Below are positions 42,601-53,415 of a stretch of 64,000 bases of DNA, piece by piece; within the stretch, counting starts at the first letter, position 1, and the number at the start of each line of letters is the position of its first letter. Source of the DNA: Choristoneura fumiferana. Its lineage: Eukaryota; Arthropoda; Insecta; Lepidoptera; Tortricidae. Where the stretch lies: NCBI RefSeq assembly GCF_025370935.1, contig NC_133473.1, forward strand, positions 20,641,193 to 20,705,192, given 5' to 3'. The notes under the pieces were generated by a model, which saw only the letters and a program-made list of their open reading frames with translations, made no database searches and was not told the DNA's origin. Position numbers and translations under genes: made by a program.

Positions 42601-45600
42601 CCACACTAGCATTTTTTTTCAGGAGAGCGTTAAAATCTATAATCTATCTTTGTATTTATATATACTAGCCGCGAAGTCTCAAATTTGCTATTTTTAACCC
42701 CCGACGCAAAAAGAGGGGTGTTATAAGTTTCACCACTATGTCTGTCTGTGGCAAACGGTTGAACCGATTTGAATGCGGTTTTTTTTAGACATGGTTTTAG
42801 ACAAAAAACGGTTCAGCCGCTTTTGAGATATTGAACTTTGAAGTGACAATGTCGGGGGTTTCCAACTTTTTGTTGATTAGGTTATTGTAGGTTATGCGGC
42901 ATAAGCCATTGCTGGTTACGGCCCTTGCAGTATCATCGACGATATTAAAAAGTTCCAAAAACTGAATCAACAAAAAACAACCAGCCAATGGGGATTGTCT
43001 ATACCAATGTTTTTTTATTTGTTTCTATAGAAAGGTGAAATACGAAATTAATTTCGATATTTTTTCAAACAAATCAATACTTTTCTTTAAATTAACTATT
43101 GAAACTATTTTGGTTGATGGCGTCTGAGTTTAATCTAGTTCTGCCACACCAATGCTGTCTCATAAATTAGATCTGTATGCGTATGTCGAGGACCAGCATT
43201 ATTTCATTTTTTATCCGTAGTGAAGTGGTAAACTGTCACCAGCTAGTGTCAATGTTCGTTGCAAAACAAAAATAACACTCAGGGATGACACTTACTGCCA
43301 CTGACAATGTGTCATGTGTCAAATTGCGGGTCCAAATCGAATTACGTAGTATCCATGCGTAAATTGTGAAGAATTCTAATACTCATAGGATGAAGTACAG
43401 CTTGGACCGTCTACGTCATAGTTTTCCAAGTCAAATGAAGGCCAGTGCTTATTTTTTTGGTAATAAATTCAATTACAGTGTATTAAAATGAAATAATTAC
43501 AGCAAACGATGTAAAAAGCATTTATCCCGAAATGCTATGATTTAATATACATTGGAAAAAATTGACAACCCCAATCGTCCCATAGTCTCATAGCCTAATA
43601 GTAGATTGTACAACAAGAGCATAAAACGATCCATTTTACCCGAGACGTTCATATAGCCACCCGAGCCGGTAGTGAAAAGCAGAGTGTAAAACTCGAGCAT
43701 TAAACCCATTTTCCCCTCGACGTGTCTATCCACCCTCGCCGTACCGGCTCGGGTGGCTATATAAACGCCTCGGGTGAAATGACTCGTTTTATGCTCTTGT
43801 TGTACAATCTACTATTTTTCTATATTTTTCTGTTCGCAGAACTACAGGCGCGTAGCTGAAGTGTGGATGGATGAATATTCGCAATATCTGTACAACCGCC
43901 GGCCCCACTACCTCGACATACCAACCGGGGACATCTCCGAACAGAAAGCGCTTCGGGAGAAATTGAAGTGCAAGCCTTTCCGATGGTTCCTCACTCAGGT
44001 ACAGTGGGGGTAGGAAAACCTTCGTCAGTTATTAAATTGATTCCTTTACAAAGTCATAGACTCTTAGTACGTTTTGAAACCAAAGTACTAAGTAGACAAG
44101 TGCATATCAAATTATACTTACTTGGCATGATAACAAGGGTCAAAATAGTATACACCTCTAACATTAGTTTCATATCAATACAAAACCTTTTTAATAAACA
44201 ACTTCGTAAAAGTTTCAATCAAATAATGTTCTATTTAATTGTCAGTGTTTGTCAGTGCCAAGGTGTGTGCAATAAAAGCGAAAAAGACGTCGATCGGGTC
44301 GGCCGAACGCGAAACGACGTCGTTTTCCGTCGTTACCGATGGGAAGACATCTTTTTCGCTCTTATCGCGTGGACACAAAACGTTTTTTTCGTTGGCTTAA
44401 GCCGATTCCGCGTCGGATGTGTGGAGACCCTGATAACTAGGGGTTGCAAATATTGTAAATACCCTCCTTACAAGGGACCATATTTGACCCACTTTCCGCT
44501 TTACGGGTATTTTTGTAACATCGTGTAGGAAAAAAACATGTTGATGTTGATTTTAAATAGTATATTTTGACGCTTGTTTGTAACGATTGGTGTTTTAATT
44601 ACTTTGCAGGTAGCGTTCGATCTCACAGCGAAGTATCCGCCAGTAGAGCCCGAACCATATGCGGAAGGCCGGGTATGTTTCAACGTTATCCTATGTCAGG
44701 GTTACCCAGCCTTAAATAATATTTTCATGCCCCCCCTTAAGTTAAGTTTGGAACAGTTAATTTACCTACAAGAAGAACAAGGGTCACCGACATAGCCAAG
44801 CGAATCAGCGCGTTGAAGTGGCAATGGGCGGGCCATATAGCACGGAGAGCGGATGGCCGTTGGCGTGAAAAGTTCTCGAGTGGAGGCCGCGGATCGGCAA
44901 GCGCAGCGTAGGACGTCCACCAGCAAGATGGACGGATGACCTGGTTAAAGCCGCGGGTTCACGGTGGATGCAGGCCGCTGCCAACCGAAGCAACTGGAGG
45001 TCTGTGGGGGAGGCCTATGTCCAACAGTGGACGTCCTACGGCTGAGATGATGATAATGATGATGATGAATTTACCTACGCTACCTAGTTTTTTTTTTCGG
45101 AAATGTAAACGTACCTATTACGCCTCCCCTGACATTTCTCTACGCCCCCCTGTTTGGGAAGTCCTGTCCTATGTCATTAAATGCCATTTTATAAAATGCA
45201 CTGCATAGATTTGGTTAGTTGAGTAGGTATTCTGAAAAAGGTCTTTTGTTACATAAATATAATTTAGATTTTAAAAGAGGGACGGGAAAAATAGCTCTGA
45301 GGTAGCAAGGAGTTGCAGGGTTAAAGAGAATGCCGTACTGAGAATGTGAGAGTTTCGGCAAAAGCGGATTGGGAGCCATTTTGGGCTTGTTGTGTTGATA
45401 TTATGACTCATTTATTGTGCAATGGCGGCGTCGGGTAGGTTGGCACCCCGGCCGGGCGGCTTTGTATGTAAGTAGCTATTTGCAAGAGTCTTTATTGATA
45501 TGTCTTTAAAGAGGAGATTTTGTGCACCTTCTTTGCATGTCGTTGTTACCCCTTGGTGCTTGGCACCCGGGGCGGACCGCCCCCTTCGCCCCCCTTTACG

Positions 45601-47272
45601 CCGCCATTGCTATTGTGTATTGTTTATTTATTCCTTGTTTAGATAAGGCCGATGTCCGACCAGCAGCTATGCGTGGACGCGCGCGCTGATGGTCCAAGCG
45701 CCGCGTTGCAACTCGCGCCGTGCGGCGGGAGCGACCAACACTTCGTCTTCACCTACCATAAGGACATCAAGTGAGATAGACTTTTCTTAACCTCCGGGGT
45801 GAAAAAAGAGGTGTTATAATTTTGACATCAATGTCTGTCTGTGGTAGCTCTTAAACGAACGGATCGATTTCGATGAGGTTTTTTTACTTGAAAGCCAGTT
45901 TGATTGTGGTGCTTCTTAGCTACGTTTTATTAAAATTGATTCAGCCGTTTTTGAGATATTGAAGTTTGAAATGACAATGTCGGGGGTTTCTCAAGTTTTT
46001 GCTCGCGATTTCGTCTGCTAAGTGTTTGTCTATCGGTATTCCGTCTTAAATTATGCCCACACAGAATTTCATCCATAGTTCTAAAAAATTTAGGGGCTGT
46101 TTCACCATCCATTGATTAGTGTTAACTGACGGTTAAATGTGATGCCGTCTCCGTCTATTCGAACAAAACAAATACAGACGGCATCACATTTAACCGTCAG
46201 TTTACACTAATCAATGGATGGTGAAACAGCCCCTTAAACTTGTAGCGTCCTACAACTTTACATTTTCCCGAGATGAAAAGAAGCCTATAATTTATCTGGG
46301 AATTCTCAACTTCCTAGATTTTAATGCCAATAAAAAAAAAAAAAGGATACTTTTTTCAGAAGCTCATCATATTTTTAAGGCTTTTTCGCTTGACATCTCG
46401 CTTAACCTAAATTTAGCTACGATCCAAACATACTTAACGAGTACCCTGGCAGCCCCGTTTCAAATTTACGACCTGTATTAGGTGATTATGACAATGATGA
46501 TCCTTCTGCAGATGTAAAACGAAGAACTCGTGCTGGGACCTGCCGGAGTCTGCCGCTAAGAGTCCAGTGCTGCTGTTCAACTGCCACCTCGGCGGCGGCA
46601 ACCAGGAGTGGCGGTATGACCAGGTGAGGGAGGTAGAATCTGGTTGTGGTAGGTAACCCTTAAAATCATAGTGAAAGAGCTTTTGTTAAAAAAAACATTT
46701 TTTAATACAAGGTTTTTTACTGACTGTACTTGCATTGTCATCTATACCGTAAATAATTTCAAGTCGGTACTATTAACCATTGAGGAGTTTCCTCCTGCGG
46801 ATACGATCGGATATTTACATTAGTATGTCAAATTTCAAGTCAGTCGGACTAATGGAAGTGGGAAAATTTGACCCAAACAAACAAATATATAAATAAAGAA
46901 ATAAATAAACAAACAAAGCAAGCTAAATAAAAGCTTGTAATAAAAGCGCACCAATACGCGAAACAACTGAACATACTCAAAAAATGTTTCGGAGCACCAT
47001 TTCCATAAATTCGTAACTCAATAAACTTATAATAATTTCCATCATATTTATTATTTATCTTGTAGAAAACTCACCAAGTAAGAAAGAGTGCGACGGTCTG
47101 TCTCGACTGGGACGTTCCATCGCGCGCTCTGTTCGTGCAGTCGTGCAACCAACAGTCGGAAACGCAGCGATGGACGGTCGACACCGTGCGGGCACACAGG
47201 ATGGCCAAGTGGGACGACGCGCGGTTAAGGGTCACTGGTCCCGAGGAATACAAGCAATATTATGAGAATTAA
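36684..47272 (+). CDS. Polypeptide N-acetylgalactosaminyltransferase (GALNT10/Pgant4-6 type), complete
   Basis: Golgi type II enzyme that adds the first GalNAc of mucin-type O-glycans to Ser/Thr. Coding exons: 36684-36863, 37252-37303, 38256-38567, 38975-39163, 40234-40411, 41282-41399, 41950-42060, 43840-43998, 44610-44672, 45643-45770, 46512-46623, 47066-47272; all GT-AG, phases consistent, 602 residues, normal for the family. Residues 14-29 are the membrane anchor. The GT-A domain has VVVPFHNE (141-148), the metal-binding DSH (230-232) and H361 in VGHIYRK. The Gal/GalNAc-T motif [13 protein letters not shown] is at 331-343. A ricin-type lectin domain spans about 455-590 with [22 protein letters not shown] and CLDWD blocks. 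The stem ([34 protein letters not shown]) resembles GALNT10; the exact orthologue is not settled. Coding exon 4 is followed by a 60-bp tandem array repeating its donor. Exon 12 has a degenerate copy downstream. Confidence 0.95.
38975..39163 (+). CDS. GalNAc-transferase coding exon 4 (carries DSH motif)
   Basis: Encodes residues 182-245 (boundary codons split), [10 protein letters not shown] to NWLPPLL, including the catalytic metal site VFLDSH. Acceptor TTTCCAG, donor G|GTGAGTGAGT. Its last 43 bases plus the first 17 intron bases are the founder unit of the adjacent minisatellite. Codon phase requires use of the first donor: the next exon begins AG CCG, completing GAG (Glu). Confidence 0.95.
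39121..40165 (+). repeat. 60-bp minisatellite built from an exon-intron junction, 17 units
   Basis: Seventeen consecutive 60-bp units (the first being the real exon end) plus a 25-bp remnant. Each unit contains 43 bp like the exon 3' end, encoding [14 protein letters not shown], and 17 bp of intron, GTGAGTGAGTCCCTACC. Units 2-17 are nearly identical. Variants are AGGTAAACGG at the start of units 10 and 17, TTGCAAACAG starting unit 15, GAATCC in unit 14 and TGTCCGCTGC in unit 17. Every unit has a full donor, so there are 17 competing 5' splice sites. Read through, each unit contributes CTG CTG GGT GAG TGA, an in-frame stop. Confidence 0.97.
40791..40990 (-). mobile_element. Repeat of the TTTATAATATTAGTAGGAT family
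   Basis: It begins ATCCTACTTAATATTATAAA and continues CGGCTGGACGAATTTGGATG, the complement of the 3' end of the insertion at 23784-24999. It lies in GalNAc-transferase intron 5 and is followed by three loose repeats of ATATCAATATGATTGTTT. Confidence 0.65.
42696..42870. mobile_element. Lepidopteran repeat with TTAACCCCCGACGCAAAAAG end
   Basis: Contains GAGGGGTGTTATAAG, TGTCTGTCTGTGGCA and TTGAGATATTGAACTTTGAA. Related copies lie at 45788-46005 in intron 10 of the same gene and, reversed, at about 62640-62825 in teneurin. Confidence 0.6.
43596..43816. mobile_element. Fold-back MITE directly upstream of GalNAc-transferase exon 8
   Basis: Ends TAATAGTAGATTGTACAACA and TGTTGTACAATCTACTATT are complementary, and inner arms ATATAGCCACCCGAGCCGGT pair with ACCGGCTCGGGTGGCTATAT. 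The right end lies 23 bp before the exon 8 acceptor, so the element probably contains or displaces the branch point. Confidence 0.75.
44781..45069 (+). pseudogene. RTE-type LINE 3' end (frameshifted reverse-transcriptase ORF tail)
   Basis: The plus-strand frame gives [20 protein letters not shown] and ADGRWREK, characteristic of the C-terminal end of lepidopteran RTE-like polyproteins. A one-base loss after AAAAG shifts the frame before the expected EWRPR. It ends TCCAACAGTGGACGTCCTAC followed by an ATG/GATGAT microsatellite. 5'-truncated and inactive, in GalNAc-transferase intron 9. Confidence 0.75.
45420..45609. mobile_element. Short hAT-like MITE in intron 9
   Basis: Perfect 12-bp TIRs CAATGGCGGCGT and ACGCCGCCATTG flank 190 bp. 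The 8-bp flanks TTATTGTG and CTATTGTG differ at one base, as expected for an old hAT-type target duplication. It ends 33 bp upstream of exon 10. Confidence 0.75.
46091..46236. mobile_element. Fold-back MITE, GGGGCTGTTTCACCATCCAT family
   Basis: Arms of about 60 bp (GGGGCTGTTTCACCATCCAT, TTAAATGTGATGCCGTCT) enclose a short loop with TTCGAACAAAAC. Other copies: 52110-52260 (both arms) and 55435-55495 (fragment). It lies in intron 10. Confidence 0.8.
47066..47272 (+). CDS. GalNAc-transferase terminal coding exon 12
   Basis: Encodes the end of the ricin-type lectin domain ([19 protein letters not shown]) and the C-terminus, finishing EYKQYYEN and TAA. The final codons and stop lie in the left arm of a 50-bp inverted repeat, so the C-terminal residues may be recent relative to the rest of the protein. 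Confidence 0.93.
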   Translation, partial: KTHQVRKSATVCLDWDVPSRALFVQSCNQQSETQRWTVDTVRAHRMAKWDDARLRVTGPEEYKQYYEN

Positions 47273-47410
47273 ATTCTAGTTTTGTTCCGCGTACCTTGAT
47301 TTTGACGAAGCTCGAAGCTGGTCGTCTCGTGATCATGGCGCATACAACTGTGCCGAAATATCGAGCTTCGTTAAAATCAAGGTACGCGTAACAAAACTTG
47401 AATTTAATTC
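47266..47410. repeat. Large palindrome overlapping the GalNAc-transferase stop codon
   Basis: Arms 47266-47315 and 47361-47410 are complementary over about 50 bp with few mismatches (GAATTAAATTCTAGTTTTGT against ACAAAACTTGAATTTAATTC, and CCTTGATTTTGACGAAGCTCG against its complement with one mismatch). The loop is 45 bp. It resembles a MITE. The mRNA would form a long hairpin at the stop codon and start of the 3' UTR. Confidence 0.8.
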
Positions 47411-47475
47411 ATAAAATAGTAACGACCGCGATAGTCTAAAATATTGTGTATAATTATTAATTATATTTTGTAATA

Positions 47476-47665
47476 AGAAAGAGTGCGAACTGGGACGTTC
47501 CATCCAACAAACAGTTGGACGGTCGACACCGTGCGGGCACACAGAATGGCCAAGTGGGACGACGCGCGGTTAAGGGTCACTGGTCCCGAGGAATACAAGC
47601 TAGGAAGTGAAATAAGTTTGTTTCAGTAGTAACGACCGCGATAGTCTAAAATATTGTGTATAATG
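47476..47665 (+). pseudogene. Degenerate tandem copy of GalNAc-transferase exon 12
   Basis: Starts GAAAGAGTGCGAACTGGGAC and includes CGGTCGACACCGTGCGGGCA and GGTCACTGGTCCCGAGGAAT, all matching exon 12, then AGTAACGACCGCGATAGTCT, which also follows the palindrome at 47418. Deletions in the 5' half shift the frame and remove the cysteines; the 3' half is almost identical. The palindrome is absent from this copy. Confidence 0.8.
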
Positions 47666-50600
47666 AGGAAGTGATTAATATTTTGAGGGATATGTTCCAG
47701 GAGTTGGTTTTGCGCGCGCTCGGTGGTTCGTTTTGGTTTTTAGGCCGAAGTGTGTACAATAAGTCAATTCATATTTAATTAAATAAATCCGAATAACTCA
47801 CGTGTTAAATCGAGTTTAGTCGTGTTTTACGACACCCGCGGGAAAAGTTACGCTATTCTAAAACCGCGCTCGGCACGCCACAAAAGTACAATAGTTGTTT
47901 GTGTTAGTTTCTGCGTGATTTGGTCGTATCCCTTAGAGATTTCTTCAAATATCTGCTTTGGCCATTTCCAGGCGTCACATACATATTTCGCTTCGAAACC
48001 ATTGGTGGTGAAATTAGTATGACACGATATTGAACGTTGTACACTCGTTATACTTTGGAGCTACTAGGACTAAAAGACAGTAATAATAGACAAAGATAAC
48101 CCTATTGGTTATCTATCGTTTGCCCGCATTTCATATGCCATAATGTATCGTTTTCCATAATTTTGATTTGCCATAAAGTAATTTATTTCTGAAATAGTAT
48201 TTTCTTCAGAGTTCATATTAAACTAACCTAAGGTTAAGCTAACCTACTGCATTCTATAAGATGTCATTTAAATATGTATACACGGTCTTAATGTTAAGTG
48301 CATAAAGTCGTGTATACATATTTTTGTAACTTTGGCCGTGTCGATATCTTTGCCTTTGACTGTAAGTGAAGTAATTTGAACTCTATTTTTGTATTTTGCT
48401 TACTTTATAATTGGCGCATTTAAAAATAAGCACATTTTTGTGATCATTCCTAAGCGCTTTTTTACGTGCGATAGATTTTTCTTATTGTTAAGTATGCCTG
48501 TTGCACGTAATAAAAAAGTATAATAATAATAACTATGTTAGACAGGTATATATATCATCTGCCTAGGTTTTGTACTTTTGTGATGTTACACGCGTAAATA
48601 GACTTGATTTGCGGCAAGGATGCTGAAGTCGTCTTTTTTTATACACCGTGTTATTTTTGACATTCGTTAAATTTAAGGGGACAATCTACAGCTCTAATGA
48701 AGTAAATTGTTTAAAAGATAGTAAAGATAATAATTAATTATTAGCAGTAAAACAGCGTAAAGGTCCTTAATTGATGATTTTTTTAAAGTCCATAACTAAT
48801 CCGTGTTTAATTCACACATTTTAGCAAGAGAAAGGTAAATATTTTTTTTTTGATACCTCTCTTATGTGTCACGTCAATGTCACTAGTCAAGTGTGTTTAT
48901 TTTACAATTTAACAATTAACAATGAATGTGAAGCTGTTATATGCAAGAAAAAAAAAAGATTTTAATTAAAAAAAATATATATTTGGCGAAAAAGTTAATT
49001 ACCAGGTAGTTCATATCAAGGACCTGAGTCGTCTGCCGAAGTTAACGGATATAAAAAAAAACACAGTGTATAAATGAGTACCATTTTGTTTTGTTATTTT
49101 TATATTGTTTTATTAACGTTTTGAGATTTATTTTATTTAGCCATTACATCTAGTTGTTTGTTTGTCCAATAATAAAAAAGTAACGATAGAACTATACTGT
49201 AATAATAATGTTCTTAGAAATTGCTATAATAACATTTTGTATTTGTAATAGACAATGGATTTTTTCCAACAATAATAATGATAAAAAAGTATATAATATA
49301 TAATAAGCAATTCAATGGTGTGTGTGAAGTTCCCAATCTGGATTGGGCACGCGTGGGAACTACGGCCCAAGCCCACTTATTCTGAGAGGAGGCCTGTGCC
49401 CAGCAGTGGGACGTTGATAGGCTGGGATGGTGAATAATGATAAGACCACTTGCTCGTTTACCATCCAGTCTAATAAAAAAAAACTGTTTTAGTACGAGTA
49501 CGTATAATAATGTGTTTTGTTTAAACATTGTTAAATATATGAAAATTTTATTACGTGTGATAGTTAGGTAATTTTTTCAGTTATGTATGATATTCGTAAA
49601 AGGTACTGAAAATTGCAGTTTTCATTTTTTTAAGACATGTAAATTACTACAGGAATCGAAAGAGTTTTGCCTCCTGAACATGGGAAAATATTTATTATAA
49701 TTTATTTCTCCATATTTAAAAAAAATATTAAAATTGAAAAAATATATCTGAATTTGCACTACCACAGAATAGATGTTTCCTTTGCCTTTTTTTACCAAAA
49801 ATTGTAATAAATATAATCGTAGCGAAATTATAAAAATATCAGCGTCTTTCTCCTTCCAAACAGAATACAGAGAACGAATCAAATTATAGTCTTAGAAATA
49901 TGAAATCTTGTCAATTTACTGGGTGTATAATTTCTAAGTATGACATCATTCAGAATACATATGTTTAGATTTTATTTGGTGACTAATATTATCTTTGTAC
50001 GGCAAGGACTTTTTCAAAGGAAGTCATTACGATGTTCCTTGTTAATTAATGCGATGGCACTATGACGTTTACTGTGAAATGGTTCCAGAGTGGCTCATGA
50101 ATTAGTCCTTGACCATACTCGTATCTACCTAGTCCAAAATGTTTTGTTGCATTTTATAAGTCGACGTCTCTGCTATTAGTTAATAAATAGTGAATTTTTA
50201 ATAGGATTTTTTAAGGTGTTGGAGTCCACTTCTGAATTACTTTGATTATTAGGTACTTGAAGTGATTCCTAAAATAACAATCCAAGTATGGAAGCTTGGG
50301 ATGTTTAGTCAATGTATTACCCTTAAAAAGGTAGAGGCAATTTAGCGACCACGTGCATTGACTTGGAAATTCAACCTTATTGTATTAGTTATAAGTTACA
50401 ATATCCATTGTAATTATTGAAAATACTACTAGCTTTAAAAATATCCTTTGTCAGGTTTGTATACGATAGCTGCTTTTGATTCTGTGGTAGTATGCTCCTA
50501 TAAATAGGGCCTTACAAATTATGAACATTTTTCAAAGCTCTGCCATTCGCAACATTTTGTGGATCCATTTTTATTGTATACTAGCTATTGCCCGCGATTA

Positions 50601-51473
50601 CATCCTATTCTCAGACCTACCGAATATACACAATTTTTTTTTATAAAAATCGGTCAAGCCGTTTCGAAGGAGTTTGGTCACAAACATTTTTGACCCGAGA
50701 ATTTTATATTAGATGGATATCATTTATATTCAGTACAAGTTGTTGCCCGCAACTTTGTCTGCATCCTGCAGGAACTAATTTTTCCTAGGTATAAAGTAGG
50801 CTTCGTTTATCTGGGATAGTACACTAGTGTAATCATATTTATGAACTACGTAAAATTTCTGTCGCTTGTGAGTTAAGAGCCATAAAGTCTGCCAGGTGAG
50901 TCTTGAGGCAAAAGATTGGCAGAAAAATAAAAAAAAATTGAGTTAGCAACACAAATATCTGTCACAAATACGCAACAGGGGGCACTCACATGTGCGCAAA
51001 CATTCGTACACTGTAAAAATGTTTGCACGCAAACAATAGTTATAATTATAGTTGTTGTCAAAGATTCGAAGTTCATGCGCTTTGATGTATGTCAAACGCC
51101 GATTATAAAACGTTTTAAATAAAAATGTCACGTCACAATTACATTAAAATTTGTACAATATTTTATGGCTCGCGTATCCCTGCGAATGTGAATTCCCAAG
51201 TTTACATTTGTCACAATTCAATTTTGATTTACGTGGTTGCTAGCTGAATCGATTTTTAAGGTTGTTAAAACGTGGTTTGTTTTACACGAATAAAGAATAA
51301 AATAAATGGGTTAAGCAAAATGGTTAAATGGTAATACATGGGTTTAGTTATTATTACTGTTGTTGCTTGTGCCAGGACTTGCTTGCCAGACTATAATTAT
51401 AAATGATTGTTGCAGCTGGCAAGAGACTGAACCTTTGTTAGCCGTTGACGTTGAATGTTTTAATATCTCAATT

Positions 51474-51540
51474 TTAGAGCGTTTTCAGGTTATCCGATCC
51501 GATATCGGTATCGGATCGGATAATGTGAACACGCTCTTAG
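51474..51540. repeat. Short fold-back with nested palindrome
   Basis: The outer ends AGAGCGTTTTCAGGTTATCC and GGATAATGTGAACACGCTCT pair; the centre is the palindrome CCGATCCGATATCGGTATCG and neighbours. Likely a MITE remnant. Confidence 0.6.
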
Positions 51541-52109
51541 GCTCTACTAGTGCTTTTCAATGTTACTTGTTTAGTTGGCCATTGGGAAATTGACACTATT
51601 GTTAACCTAAGGAATTTTAAAATTTTACAAAAAGGACGTACATAACATAAAGTATCTTATGTCACAACTTGATGTGGAAATCAATAACTTAAGTACTCTT
51701 TGTTGACTGTAATTGCTTTGTCATCGAATCTATATTGTGTATACCAAATTCCAAGACCGACTGCTGGAAGTGGGTCTACTTCGACGTCCAAAGTTGGACC
51801 CGTAATAATGGAAATTAAAATAAAAACTTCTAAAATATGTCTTTCATACGCCATTCGTATATGTATTCAAAGTTGAGAACACACTAAAGTAATACCAACG
51901 ACAAGAAATAAATTATGTCATGACAACGGATATACTTCATCTTTGTCTGATACGTCATTATTAGTATCTTTTTTACTAGCTCCTTTTTTTTTTGTCTCAT
52001 GACAAAAATATCAAATCCAGACAAATCCCGTCCATTCCGTTGCGGCGATTCCGTCGCAGACAAAGCACGGTAAACACGTGCAGGTTAAAAATGTATGGTA
52101 AATTTACCC

Positions 52110-52260
52110 CCTGTACAGTATGGTGAACATCCATTGATTATATTTATTTGAGCGATAAATGTGATGCCGTCTCTGTTTGTATTGTTCGAATAGACGGAGA
52201 CGGCATCACATTTATCCGTCAAATTAAATTAATCAATGGGTGGTGAAACAGCCCCTTAAA
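52110..52260. mobile_element. Fold-back MITE, GGGGCTGTTTCACCA family (second copy)
   Basis: Shares AAATGTGATGCCGTCTCTGT and GGTGAAACAGCCCCTTAAA with the intron 10 element. Its left end is degraded (TATGGTGAACATCCATTGAT). Confidence 0.7.
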
Positions 52261-52384
52261 CTAGTTTGATAATTTCATTCGAAACTCGAAACGAGACGGT
52301 TTTCTTTTTCTCTCTCATTTAAATCTTCCGGAAAACGAAGAAAACCGACGAGTCCCGAGCGATATTAACATTCTGGTTGTGTTG

Positions 52385-52522
52385 TACAGCCAGCATCAAA
52401 AGTACCGGATCACTTTTTTCTTTTTTTTCGCATTGACACATTGACAATCTTGCATGGCGTTTAGTACGCGGCTGTAAAACGACAAAGTACGAAAGGGTAT
52501 AGCTACTTTTGATGCTGACTGT
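52385..52522. mobile_element. Fold-back MITE
   Basis: ACAGCCAGCATCAAAAGTA at the left pairs with TACTTTTGATGCTGACTGT at the right; the interior is 100 bp without an ORF. Confidence 0.7.
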
Positions 52523-53230
52523 ATCCCTAGGCCAAAAATATGGAAACAAGTTTATAATGACGATAGAAAACAGTGATTTTATTTTGTTTGTGAATCGAAA
52601 ACAAAAGAGTAAAAATATTTTGTTAACAAAATGCTATGTTAATTACATTTATATATTTTTTACTCTTTTATTTGCAATATGTTATTAAATAACTAAATAA
52701 ATTTTGAATGTTTTAATACTGTGCGTGTAGTTTTAATCTTTTGAGGCTGCCTAAAGTAAGTTGCGTTACCAATAGGTATAATGGAAATATTAAGAAAACT
52801 GCAACATTCCATCCGTGAGGCGAAGATTGGCGTCCAGGTTCTTTGATTTAGCGCACCGTTGGTATCTACCTTAGATATCTTAGTATCCTTAAACTTAAGT
52901 CTTGGTATACTCTCTTTGGATAGTGCCGTGCTAACCTAAATTTTTGATATAATCTGCGGAACTACTTATAATTATTTAACTTTGTTGCATATTTATTTAA
53001 AGGAAATAAGTACTATGTGTTGAGGAGTGTAGTCATTCCATTTGATGTTCTGTGGTGTTTTGTTTGGCATGGTGTGTCGTCTGATATGGTGCGCATCACC
53101 TCGTTTAAGTTAAGCTTAAACATGTAAACTATAACTATCTGTGGGATCCTGTAATTGGCTGTGTTGCTATTCCTACTACATATATTGTGTTTTTAGCTGA
53201 TGGTTCTCCTTAAATAAATAAATAAATAAA

Positions 53231-53415
53231 ACAACCTCACGTCTTAAATCGAGTTTAGCCCGACATGTTTCGGGCTTATCCGTAGCCCTTCCTCTTCGGA
53301 GCAACGCGGTTCGGCGGCTGCTGCAACACGCGCACTGCGCGCCGCCGCTCTGCTCGCGCGACTACCCGACGAAAGTGACCAAAAGGCTAAACTCTATTTA
53401 AGACGTGAGTTATCC
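53231..53415. mobile_element. Fold-back element with TTAAATCGAGTTTAG arms
   Basis: CTCACGTCTTAAATCGAGTTTAG at the left corresponds to CTAAACTCTATTTAAGACGTGAG at the right. The interior is GC-rich (GCGCACTGCGCGCCGCCGCT). Single arms of the same family occur at 32997-33022 and 47793-47820. Confidence 0.65.

Noticed and set aside
43968..44528. Plus-strand 186-codon open frame
   Set aside because: It is read out of frame across the end of GalNAc-transferase exon 8 and into the following intron, with no recognisable domain.
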